A DNA stretch of 64,000 bases, taken from positions 40,452,204-40,516,203 of the forward strand of contig QVOM02000042.1 of NCBI GenBank assembly GCA_003586115.2, given 5' to 3'. Under the pieces are notes generated by a model. It was not told where the DNA came from, searched no databases, and was given only the letters and a program-made list of their open reading frames with translations. This DNA is from Salvator merianae. Lineage: Eukaryota > Chordata > Lepidosauria > Squamata > Teiidae. This document shows positions 29,001 to 42,200 of the stretch, piece after piece (position 1 is the first letter of the stretch; each line of letters opens with the position of its first letter). A program made the position numbers and the translations under genes.

Positions 29001-32000
29001 ATGGAAAACTTGTCCTAATGAAGAGAACAGGAAGAAACGAATTCTGATAGAACAAATGCAACAGCCATCAAGAATGCTAAGAAGGATTTTGAGGAGCACA
29101 TTGTTAAAAACATCAAAAGAAGTATTTCTGATTTACTTCTTCAAGTATATCAGAAATAGGAATCCAACCAGGAAAGCAGTTGGACCATTACATGACAGTA
29201 GACAGAAATGGGTAATTAAAGAGGACACAGAGATTGCAGAGAGGCTAAACGAATTCTTTGCCTCTGTTTTCACTGAGGAAGATAGAGTAGATATGTCTGC
29301 AGCTGAGCCTATCTTTTCAGGAAGGGAGTCAAAAGAATTAAACTGGATAAAGGTAAGCAGGAAGAATGTCCTCGTGTATCTTAATAAACTAAATGCTAAC
29401 AAATCACTGGAACCACGTGGTATTCATCCAAGAGTTCTTAAAGAACTGAAACATAAAAAATGCTTTTTTTCTAGCCAAAATACATATTTCCCTAAGATCA
29501 GGCTCTGTGTGAAGGCTGGAAGGCAGCAAATGTAACACTAATCTTCAAGAAAGGATCCAGGGGTGATCCAGAAAATTACAGACCAGACAGCTTAGCATTA
29601 TTAGTTCCAGGTAAAATGACAGAAATCATATTTAAGGATAAAATTATTGCACACAGAGAGGAGCAAGCATTGGTGAAAGAAAATCAGCATGGCTTCTGCA
29701 AAGATATATCGTGGCTTACGAATGTGTTAGAATTCTTTGAGAATGTTAATAAGCACATGGATAAAGGTGATCTAGTTGACATCAAGAAACAGGGAGGAAC
29801 AATGAATGGACAGTTCTCAGAGTGGATGGAAGTAAAAAACTGAGGTCCCCCCACGGCTCAGTACTAGGACCTGTGCTTTTTATTTATTCATAAATGATCT
29901 AGAACTAGCGGTAAGTAGTGAAATAGTGAAGTTTGCTAATGACACTAAATTATTCAGTATAATAAAAAATGAAAGGGATTGCAAAGAGCTCCAAAGGGCA
30001 AGTGGGCAATGAAGTGGCAAATGCACTTCAACCTTAGCAAGTGCAAAAAACTGCACATTGAGGCAAAGAACCTCAACTACATCTATAAACTAATTGGGAC
30101 TGAGTTTTCTGTGATAGATCAGGAAAAAGATTTTAGGGTTCGGATAGACAGCTCAATAAAGGTGTCAATCCAGTTCAAAACAGCAGTGAAAAAAGCAAAT
30201 TCAATGTGAGGGGTAATTAGGAAGAGAATAGAAAACAAGTCAGCAAGCGTCATTGTGCCTCTTGAATACTGTTTACAATTGTGATTACCAAACCTCAGAA
30301 AGGATATTGCAGAAGTGGAAAAAGTGCAGAAAAGGGCAATCAGAATGATCAAGGGGCTAGAACATCTCCCTTATAAAATCAAGCTGTGATGTCTAAACTT
30401 CTTCAACCTTAAAAGATGCCATTTAAGAGGTGATCTGACTGAAGTGCAGAAAGGGCCTATGAGACAGCATGCTGTACTAGATGGGCTGAACATATGTTCC
30501 AACATATTATAATGCTGCCATCAGGTAAAGAGAAGATCTTGGACTGGCTCCAGTAGTTACTATCTAGTACTACTACTGAAACAAAATGTTGGTAGAGTGG
30601 AACTGGCCTCAAAAGTAAATGGTCTCGAATCCAAAACTCAGTGTAGGTTACAAATTTGATAAAATTTAGAAAATAAGATGTAAATTACAGACTTTAAGTT
30701 CTGCTTCTTCCTTTTAGAGGACTGATAAGAGGATGAAAAACATAGGCAATGGGACTAAAGTGTGGTACCCATAGTTCTTAGAAAGACAAAGAGGTTAAGC
30801 CATAAAAACAACACTATTACAGCCCAAGATGAAAGAACCAGTGAGCAACTGTAAAATATCAGCCACAAGCAAAAGAAAGAACAGGCTAAATCCATCTCAA
30901 CCCACTGGCCTTGAGGGGGTGAGATAAATGTGTAGTGACTTCTTTCCTTCTTGAAAACTAAAGAAGGCCATAAAAATGCATTATTACACACCATTACAGA
31001 AGAACCACTTTTTATTTGCAATTCCCAAACCACATACCAAAGAAACCTAAGCCAAGCCATTCATTGAAAACCAATCCCATTACATCCTGTCTTGCAGAGA
31101 CATGGGTACAATGTGTTTCCTTAAACCCTTCTTAGACCAGAATCACACCTGCAGCTGAAGCATCTTGGGGACTATGTCCTTGTGGCTACCTGCCATCACC
31201 CTCACCCAGCAATCCACTCCTGGTAGCTTCTTGCACCCTTCCAGATATCTTAGGAATGTTTTTAAAGGAACTGTAACTCTACTGAATAGAGCGGACTGCC
31301 TAAAAAAATAAGTAGTTGTCTGTTTATGGTGTGTGCCACATGTAATTCTGTATAGCACTGTGACATACATTCAGAAGCTATAAAAATTAAATCTTTATGA
31401 GGGGGTGTTAAGCAGGGAAGGTAATAAAAATATTGAGGTCACAAGGGAAGGGAAAACAGAGTAGCTGGGCTTGACCCCTCTTAAAGCAACCCTATTCTGA
31501 CTCTTACTCTAACTCAATCTGGATCTAACCTCCTCTAATTAGGGGTTCTTGTTGCTTTTTGTTTTCTACTTGTTCCTTTTCCTCATGTGCAGGACTGGAC
31601 AGTGGGAGGTGTCAGGTCTTCCATGCAAGTGGGGGGGAAAGTAGCTATATTAAGGGCCGCCAGTGTCACATGGGAGAAAGAAAGGAGAATAAGAACAACA
31701 AAACAAAATTGAAAGAAGTAAGCAAAAACCACTTCATATTTTATTACAGGGTCCAAAAGGAACAAAGGAAGACAGAAGTATCAGCTAAACTCTCTGTATT
31801 TTCTCTAAGGAGAAGGAGGAAGACAAGGAGGAACAATTAGGAGAAAAGAAGTTAAAACAAATGGTGGAAATTAAATTACAAGGAGACAGTAAAGAGCAAG
31901 TGAAGGGAAATCAGTAAAATAAGGATTGCAATACCACGCCACACTCCAGCCACAAAGTCAATTCAGAGAAAGGCACAATAGAAAAATGATTCTGTCTAAG

Positions 32001-35000
32001 CCTTAACTAAATTTTAAAACACACTCCATTTACCTCCTCTCTGTCAACTAATGAAAGCACAGTTTCAGGGCATTTCAATTACAGCACTCCAATCCAGACT
32101 TAAAGAAAACAAGTCTGCCTGTTAAAAGGGACTGCAGATTGGGGTACCTATTTCACATGTACCTATTTCACATGCCATAAGTTTTACATATTTTGGGAAC
32201 TGGTTCAAAGAGAGATTTCAACAATACTTAATATCAGTATGTTTATTATGTTCATATCACACATTATCCATTGCACAATCAACAAAAGACATCATGTTAT
32301 CAGCAGCAAAATATGTTAGCACAACAAATGGAAAGCAGAAGAGCAATTTACTCTCACTACTTGGTACAAATTTCTTTAGAACACTGCCACATCGGAAATC
32401 ATTGAAGAACAACCGCACCTGGCACAACGTGTTATCCAAGAAGCTCCATTATATACACCATGAAATCCTTCTTGCAACACACCAGTTCATACAGACTTTG
32501 AAATACCGAACGGTCATCCAATAAAAACCTGGCTGGGACTGTCTATAGAACCTCTGCAAAGTGACAGATAACAAAGTCCCAACCAAGATTCCATTCTTCT
32601 TTCTGTTTTAAACGTGTATTGTAAAGTCAAAACTTATTTTCTGTACCATGTTTAAGAGTTACAATAAAGTTTTATTAAAAAAGAGAGAGAGATACTGCAG
32701 CCTAATCCAAAATAGGCCAAATTCCCTTGATCAGTCGATCAGTCAAACCACAAAACCTCCATTCATTTTGCTTCAACCCAACTTATTTAACCACAAAGAG
32801 CTTTCTGATCTCTGGAATAAACTCAACATAGGCATATGCAGAAATGTATTTGCACATTAATATGTAGCATACAAATCTGCAAAAGACAGCTGGAACTGTG
32901 AGGATCTACGCCTTGCAAGCCTTGCCATCTATAACAGCAAAGGAAAGGTAAGGAGCAGATGGGTGCTCCTTTTAATCTCCATCATGCTCAACTGACTTCA
33001 TTGTTCTTCTCACGTTCTTCCCCAGTTAGCAACGCAGCTGAGAAGGGGGCTGGATCATGCAAGACGTGTGATTCTGTGGTTGCTGGGTCTTTTCCGGCCC
33101 CTCCCAACCCTGAAATACAGAGTGACATCACTGCATGCCCTCTCTGGCCCTGCCCTCTTCAAGAAACATATATAAATGAAAGATGATACAAAGAGAGAAA
33201 GGAAAACAACAGATACAGGTGAGTATTGCCTTTAATCCTCACAAACTTGCCCCTCCTTGACAGGTTGTATGCTACGATTTAGCATATGGTCCAATTCATG
33301 CACATATACTTTTTCCATACACATGTCCTTGATGTTTTTAAAGCATTTGTCCAATAAAGATATGGCACTCTAAAATGTTGTGTGTGTTATTTGTTAAAGA
33401 AACTGTCTTTATTTATTACTATGACAGATAAAGACTATATCACATTTTGGAAGTAATTCTTGCAGAAATCGAAAGCATTCCAAAGCATTCACAAACTTTT
33501 TGCTTTTGATGGTCTGATGCAGCTCTTCAGGGTTTCCCCCCCACCAATCTGATTATGTTACTTATTGTGGCCATGGCATCACAAAGTTTACAAAAATATG
33601 AAATAAAGTGATGCTGAGATGGTTTGATCTCTTCACCCTGTCCTGTATTTATAATTCAATATTACATTATAAACAAAAGTTCATAATGATAAAATTTCTA
33701 TCCAGGACTTTACCTTAAAGAACAATTTATTTGTTGCATCCTGTATACATGGATTCCAGTTTTCATCTGAAGTCTAGAAAGAAATAGAAGATTATTCTGG
33801 GGGAAAAAGAGACTAAAACAACCTTATCTATTTGATTTTATATAATACGCTTTTGATTACTACTGTCTATGTACTAACCACGAACAACTAGCTTCCTGTT
33901 TTTTTCTCCTCTTTTAAAGATTCAACTATATTCCTAACTATACAGAAAGGTAACAACAGTCCACAGATCAAGATAATGGAGAACTGGCTGAAATCTTCAC
34001 TTTTGACACACAAAACCACATTGTGATGCAAAATGGACCATGCTGTGGTTCAGGTGAGTGAAAGCAAATCTAAGCCCTCTTTCCTGATCCACAGGCCACT
34101 ACTGAAGAAAGAATCTTAGCAACTGTCTTCCTGAAGAGACCTGTCATAAACCATGCCTTTCTTTTACCCATTATGCAAAACTTGTGTACTGATACTAGGT
34201 TTAATGGATATGTTTGATGAAAATGGGATTTATCTTTTGTGTTATCTTCATTTGCTTAAAATATTTATGCCCATCTCCTAATCAACAAACAATTCTAGCG
34301 AAGGAACAGAGACAAAAATGCATTAAATACAACAAAGCAAAGAACTTACAGGATTTACATCTTCTAATTGTTATCTTTGCCTGAAACTCTCAGATTTGGA
34401 GGTATAAGTTTTGCTACCGTTTCAAAAATGTCAGAATGCAAAATTTACTTCACAGAATGAATTTTTTGAAGTTTAAAAATAGGCTGTTGCGATAGAATTC
34501 AAAATTTATATACCTGTAAACTAAGATTTTGAAGTGAGACACCAAATGACAGTGGAATATCTTTATTTGTGATCTGAAAAAAGAAAGTGTAATTGTTATG
34601 AAACACAAAATTTACAATAAGAGTAATATAATTTTAAAACTTGTGACTGACTCTCAATCCAGGTTGTTGTTTTTTTTATAGAAAGCTAATATTTTCTATG
34701 CATTTGGAACTACCAACTATTAAACCACATTTTGTAAGAGAAGATAAATTGATGTTATTATCTATTTAGGCCAAAATTACACAAATTTTCCCCTTCTCTA
34801 ACAGATGACATTAAAAAAACACACAAATAAGAACATTTTTTTAAAAGAAAAAAAAATACAGATTCGTTTTGTAGTATGTGGGATAAGCAAAAGCTTAAAA
34901 AGTAGAAGCTCTGCATCATTTCAGACAGAAGACAACCAGCTAGCTATGGACAACTAAATTCCATGTTTGTTCCACAAAATCTGTTCCTTCCAGAAAAGTT

Positions 35001-36172
35001 AAAAGCTTAGAAAATAACACTTTGTTTCCTGCCATCAGCCAGAAGGAAGAAGTTTTAAAGGGTCATTGCATTATCTTAGCATAGGAAATACAATCTGGTC
35101 TTAACCAAAAATAAATGTATTATTCATTCTATCACTGCCAAGCTCATATTCTTCAGATCTTTGCTTCACCATGCCCCCTTTTTAAGTGGGTATTCTTTTA
35201 AACTGGGTAGCTTAGCATTTTTGATCCATAGGTTATACTGCTTTGCAATAAATTGCTATGAGCTGCACTCAGAAAGAGAACTGGGCTGCAATTAACAAGC
35301 ATTTGGATCCAGATGCAAGCAATCTCCGCTGTCCTCTCATAAAACCACAATGGAAGGAAAATTACACCTTCCCAGACAGATCTTGGTGCTCAGATGGGTG
35401 TAGAGGATTATGAGAAGCAGTGGAAGTGATGGTGGGGAAGAAGACAAACATGCCTCAAACAGATCAAAGGCTCCTATGAAACTAGTTCTGCTTCATGTAG
35501 CTGCTATACAATATTATTAGGGTTTGCACAAACATCATGTGATCTTGGACACATTTTGCAAAATGTCTGCACAGGTTTTACATGATACATGTTTTATCTG
35601 TATCTTAGGCATGTGAACAAACAGGTTTGTTATGTCAGACCAGGTTTGCGAGGTCTAACATGCAATGATGGCACTGAATAATTCATTGCAATCTTGCAGC
35701 TCCTGGGCCTTCTCCCTCATTATCATACAGGGTTGGACTTGTAAGGTATAAAACCCCACAGTCCTGGCCCTCTTTGTCAGGTCTATACGCTGCATAACAA
35801 ATATGTTTGTGCACATGCCTACTAACTTCTTCATGCAATCATGTGATTCCTGCCTCTCACCAAACTTTCCTTTGATGAGGTATTTGCATGATTTAGGTAT
35901 GACTGATTGTATCCTCCTTATTTATGTGAATACACAAATGTAAATAGTCTCCTAGACATAGAGAATAACTCATGCTCTCATCTATTCATTTCATGAATAG
36001 ATGATCCAAAAATGATATAAACGTCTTTCAACTGCAGAACTGTGGGAAAGAACATGCAGTTCTGGTACCTAACAAAGAACTGCGCAAGCATATCCATGCT
36101 AGTGAAATTCTTAATTTGGGTTTTTTCGCCCACCATGCTCATCAGCTTACACAATGAGGATTTAACCCATTC

Positions 36173-36208
<36 letters not shown>

Positions 36209-39200
36209 CATACAGAGAAGTTAGCCTCGCCCCTGCACAAGGATGACACACAAATTTGTGAAGTGTTCCATTTTTTTTTTTAAAAAAAAAGAGGATTTAA
36301 CCCACTCAATTATAAAGGTGTTGGGTTCTACAAGCTGATCAGAGTCCTATTTCCCCAGGTAGGAGTGGTGGAACTCAAAAGAACCATTGTATATTTGTCT
36401 GCTGAAGTGAAAAAAGGTTTCACCTATAGGTTGGTTCCATACAAGAGTTGCAAAAAGAAATTGACAATATGGCGGACCTAGGTCTTCAGAATCAACAGGC
36501 TTTGAACGTTGTGAAGATTACTCACGATGGGACCTGCCCCATATTACACAAGAAATATTGTTTCTACATTAACCACAACACCCAAATAGGGCACAATATC
36601 AACATCTTAAAAGAAATTGCACAATCCTTGGTTGCAGCCTTTGAGACTGGCTTATCTGTTGACTTCCTGATCTCGGCTGGCTGAAAAAGTAGTGCTCATA
36701 ATGTATTATGATCTTGTGTATTAATTGTGTAGCCCATTCTACTTAGCCAATTAAACTGGCTTATCAACCTGGATTAAGTCAAAAAAGGGGACTGTGGAAG
36801 TGCAAAGTCTTAGTCATAAAAGTGGATCTAGGGATTTGGAATGTTGTGAAAATGGAGTGATGGAGGATATGAAGGAGAAAGAGGAATTTCTTAGCTAACA
36901 AAAGATTAATACAAAATATTATGGTGTTACAGACCCAGTCCCCTAGCTGATCTGGCCTTCCAGGACAAGCCTGGATATTATTCCTGATGCAGCATAACCA
37001 TGTAAATTTGTCAAGCTTGGCCATTTCGTTTGGAATAAAAGAGATAACACAACAAGTAGTAATCTGTAAGTCAAAAAGGCATAGGATGCTCTTGTGAAGC
37101 AAGATATCATGTATCAAACGCACCAGACAAGAAGGGAACATTCTAGGCTCTTCTGGGACGAGCTAACATATATTTTACCTTTTGACATATGTATACGTAA
37201 TCTTTCCCATAGCATATAAAAGCCTCTGTCTTTCCTTTGTTTGGTTCGACTCACTACTCAGGGGGATATGCTGTTGATGTATGAAACAATTTTTGCAGAG
37301 ATGACTCGCTTACCTGTTTGTCCCTTTTCTGAGTTCATCTACAACAAATTTTTGGTACCTCGTAAGTTTCTGAATTGTTTAAAAATCATTTGATGTATAA
37401 CTTTGACAAACTGTACGATCTACAGCTTTTCCATAGAGAATTCCAAATTGCAATCAGAAAGCAATGCAAAAGAAGCTTAGTCAGATTCACTGCAGCAATG
37501 CAACATTTTATAGGTTTCTCACAAAGTTAAAAATGGAAAATATTCCATACTATTTTTTAATATTTTGGGGTGGTTTTTTTATAAAAATATGGAACACTTC
37601 ACAAGTTTGCATATCATCCTTGTACAGAGCCTATGCTAATCTTCTCTGTATTTATCCAATTTTAGGATATGTGCTGCTGAAACAAGCATATATCCCATAC
37701 TATTTAAACCAACACACCATACATAAATACTTACATCATCCTCATATCGAATATGGATATTGGAAATTTTCAGCTGCAGATTTCTGATGACCTGAGTTAT
37801 TAGCTTTTCAATGAAAGTATCTTGTTTCTCCTGTGGTTTATCTAAATCAGAGTACAACTAATAAATATGTAGCATTACTAAGAACGAAGGGACAAAATTC
37901 ATCTATCCTGATTAACAAAAAGTAATACTTAAATTCTTTATTCCTAATTTAAGTTTTAAAGTGAACAAAAAGATTCTTCTCCCTCACCATTTTTTCCAGT
38001 CTCTGTATATTAAATTAGTTCTGGTTTGAGAACACAATATGAAACACCACACCCAATAAAAAGCAGAATCAGTTTCCAGTAGGTGTTAAACTAAACCACC
38101 TATAAAAACAAATACAGTGAAACCAAATAAGGTTCTTCCAGATGCAGGTAAAAATCCACAATTTTCCTGGGACTATTACTGAGATTGCCACACATATTCA
38201 TGGCAATCCCAAAGTAGTCCTGGGTCAGTTAAGCAAAACTGCTATTATGGAAAACCCAGCAATGACACTGGGTTTTCCATAAGAGTAATTGCTTACCTCT
38301 GTATAGTGTATCATTGTGGGATTGCTCTGCTTGCAAAATACCCATCTGTAGGAAGTGCATGAAAAATAACAAAGCAAAGTAGGCAGCAGCTTCCTGCATA
38401 CAGGTATTTTGCAATAGGAACGATCCCACAAAGAAATGCCAGACAGAGGTAAGAGCCTGCCATTTTGCTAGGATTGTCTCCTGCCATCTGGCAGGGGCAG
38501 TGAGAGGCAATTTCAGGATCTAAAGAACTTAGAATTTCCTCTTGCTTTCTGGAGGCACCCTTAGAGATCCTGTTCCAGTCTACATCTCTGTTAATCAGTA
38601 GGATGAAGCAGGACCAAAATACCAGCCTCAATGTCATCATTTTTGGGAGACCAGAGATATAGTAGATTAACAGAACTAGCAGACAGTTTCTGCTACTGAA
38701 TGAGACCAAGGAATTGAACTGTTCAATGTTATACAGATCATCAAGTGCTAACAGTCTGATAGCAACTTAAAACCATAGTTGAACACTGACTAAATGCTGA
38801 ATGTGAAAAAAAAAATTGAACTGACAACTCCCATATCAGCACTACAAACAGCTATTCAAATTTTTGGTTACGTAACCAGTTTGGATCAGATCAAGAAAGG
38901 ATTTGCCAGTGCAGTATGAACTTCAAACAAGGCCTATAAACCAGCATGCAGACTGGGAATGGGAGCAGGCAGGAGGAGAGTTGCGTCCACCTGAACCAGA
39001 CACTACTGCATAACAGTGGCATAAAGAATTCATGAAGCAGGAAACCAGACTAACTGAAAAATAATGCAATATGCACAATTTAAATACCTGTTTACACAAC
39101 AGAGGCTCCTCAAGTCTACTATTTATTAATTTGTTACCTGAACGTTGAAGCCCTGCCAATTTTACTCAAAATTCCACCGCAATTTCTCTTTGTTACACTG

Positions 39201-42200
39201 CAATCAATTTAACACTCACAGATTTGTCCTGTTGAGTACAATTAGACTTGCTTCTACTCAGTAAGCACAGATCAGAGACCAAAAAAAAGTTTGGCAAACT
39301 ATTAAACAGGCATTTGTTCTTCCTTTACCTTTGTCAGCAATCTTCTGTTTTGCATCTTCTATCCTTTGAAGTTCCCGCTGTTTCACTTCCAACTGTTGTT
39401 TTTCTTCTTTCTCAGCATCGTATTTAATACCTAACACAACATATTCATTATTGCATCGAAAAAAATGATGAAATAGACCCCACTCAAAAAACCTTAAGTA
39501 CTTAAAGCTTTTGAATTTTTTAAGAAAAATGAAATGTAAAACCTGACAGCCCCAGTTTGACACCATAAAGATGCACAATATCCATACTTTCTACCATCCT
39601 GTGTTTGTGGTTTAGGGCTCTCATTCTGAAACTAAGAGAAAGCCATACTTTTCCTCTTCTTTCAAAAACAAAATATTATCTCATTTATAGTCATATTAAT
39701 TTAATGAGTAGTTCTAGTTTTGGAAAAGACTATTACAATCATTCTGCCTTCATATCTCACAATCTCTTCATATCTTCACAATCTCACAATAATAGTTGAC
39801 TCTGATATTTACTAATGAAAAAAGTAATGATAGTGAAACAGGTAAAAGCGAGGGACGTTGTTCCAAAGCAGCAGTGGTTCCTAGTGGCTCATTTTCTTTC
39901 CTGTTTTTTAAGAGCTAAAAAGGAGGATGTACAATAAAACAGTTTGTTGTTGTTGTTGTTAAAGATAACTAATGCACAACACAAATCCATGTGACCTATA
40001 ACTGTACTAGCAACCTCCAAATTACTCCCATTTTGTTCCCCCTTTAGCAAAAGCAGCAAAGCCCAATTCTTACCTTATCATTATATCCAAACCTGGAATC
40101 TGGAGCCAGGTTCACACTTACTGGGCTGGAATTGTCTAAGCAGAGAATTCCAGACCAGTCAAAATTGAGGTAGGTTGGGGTTATTTGGGGGCTTTTCTCA
40201 TTTGCCACCTCAAAATGGGATAATTACCCCATTCTAAGGTGGTATTGACCATGCAGTGTGGACACCATCCACACTACATGGCTGGCAACCTTACCTGAAG
40301 CAGGCCACCAGCATTTGCAAGGCAAATCTCTACGGCCAGCTCCAAACGCTAGCTGAATGTAGCGTCAACAGGCAATATTCTGGAGAAAAGACTTTCCCAA
40401 ATGATTGCCTGTCAGCTAGACAGTGCGGAGGACCAAAATGCCTGTGTGCTTTTTGGTGATGCACACATCTGGGTATTTCACAGGCAGGAAATACCCGTAA
40501 GTGTGTGATCTTGACCACCATGCATGTACAGCTGTCTATTTTTCCCCAATGCATGTGCAGTGGATATGCACATCCAGGTATCAAAATATCTGGATGTGCA
40601 CAACGCCACCACTACACATGTGTGACTGTCTTTTTTGGCCCATGCACATGCGCAGTGACCAGAACAACAATGGTGACTCCATCTACAAAATAAGTGATAG
40701 TGCTATTTCAGGAAAACCAACCATCAGAATCGGATTTTCCTGAAATAGGCTATCATGCATTTTAGATAGTGTAACTATGGTGAGGTTGCGACAGATACAT
40801 GTGGCAATCCCAACATAGTGGCATCATAACGGTGCTACATTACCCCCATCTGGATGGGCCTTAAGTTTTATGATTTTCCAGGATGTAATAACTAGACCAG
40901 TACGAAGTTATAAGATCAAAAGGAAGTAAGTTCTAAAATCCCATTGCCAGCTTCATTTCAACTGCATACCAGCAAGCATCATATATAAGGGTTTAATGCA
41001 AGACACATGGTCATAAACAAGATTAAGGCAGTGTCTGAAAGAACACATTCCTAGTGTGAGTGTGTTTGTGAACTTATTCCTTGGATGATAAGTGTATGAT
41101 TAACCATGTCCCATGCATCACAGTTGGGGGGAGAGCCATTTTGTTCATATCTAGGCATTTTTTCCACAGTTCTTTGCAACATGATCCTCAAAAATCTATT
41201 AATTCCCCCATAGTTCCTTTAGTAAGGAGGAACTCTTTCAGCAGTTCATTTGAAATCTTCATTAATCACCGAAGTGAGCAAGAGCTTAAAGGCACTGCAA
41301 CAGAATTTCAAGGCAAATTGTGAAAGGGCAGCAACTAAGGGTCACAGAAAGTGTATACTCATATCTCAAGTTATGACACAAATATCATACTGAACATATC
41401 TCCTGCACAATATTTTTTGTTGGGATAAACCCTTATTTTCTGTAGCCAGTTTGGAAGAGATGTCTTCAGCACCAACTATCATATACACAGATTACAGCTG
41501 ACCAATTAATAAACTAAACCAAAAGTTGAACCCAAATTTTAACTTTATATTCGTATGTACTTCTTTCTCGCCTCTTACAATGAATCTTGGACAGAAAGGA
41601 ACATTACAGCCCAATTATCTCCTGAGGCAGATTTAACTGCAGGAAGTAGACAATGTTGCTATCTCATGCAAGGAGTTTTTGTTGTTTCTGCAACTCACAT
41701 GTATCTATAAAATAATATTCAGGAAATAAATATAAATTCTTTTTTGCAGGTACTCATTGAAGCAACAATTCTATCAGATGATTTTTTTAAAAAAACTTAC
41801 TGGCTGTAGGCACTATAAGCAAGAAAATTTCATCTAAAACAGCTTCCACCGGTTGAGTATAAAGGTTTTTCCATGGAATTTGCAAATTCAGTTGACCTAT
41901 AATTAAAGGATCATATGTTTATTGTTTAAAACATATAAAACAAAATATTCTTTTTTAAAAAGCTTAAATTTTAAAACCATTTTAGAGTTTTCTGTTGTAA
42001 AGTAAATTTCCAAATGCATATTTAAGAAACAAAACACCTACTTCCTATGGAATACAGGAGCTGACATCAGTAACTCTGTGTATAATGTATGTGTGTGTGT
42101 GTTTATATATGTTTGTAGCCAGCAGCAGCTGCTGATCATGAATGGAATTATGCCACATGAGGAATCAACATTTCCTATCGCATTCTTGGCAACAGTTACC

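Larger units (their letters stand above)
26985..33713. other. VPS13A intron 8 (6.7 kb) with CR1-like and L1 fragments
   Basis: 26985-28980 is AT-rich with nothing recognised. 28980-30500 is a CR1-like LINE. 30500-32130 is unassigned. 32150-32692 looks like an L1 3' end. 32146-32174 has a 14-bp tandem duplication (acctatttcacatg). 32700-33713 is unassigned. Confidence 0.6.
34574..37734. other. VPS13A intron 6 with ERV remnant and two U6 retropseudogenes
   Basis: 34574-36155 has no recognised element. From 36156 onward it holds a plus-strand U6 retrocopy, an env fragment, an LTR and a minus-strand U6 retrocopy, each listed separately. Confidence 0.75.
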
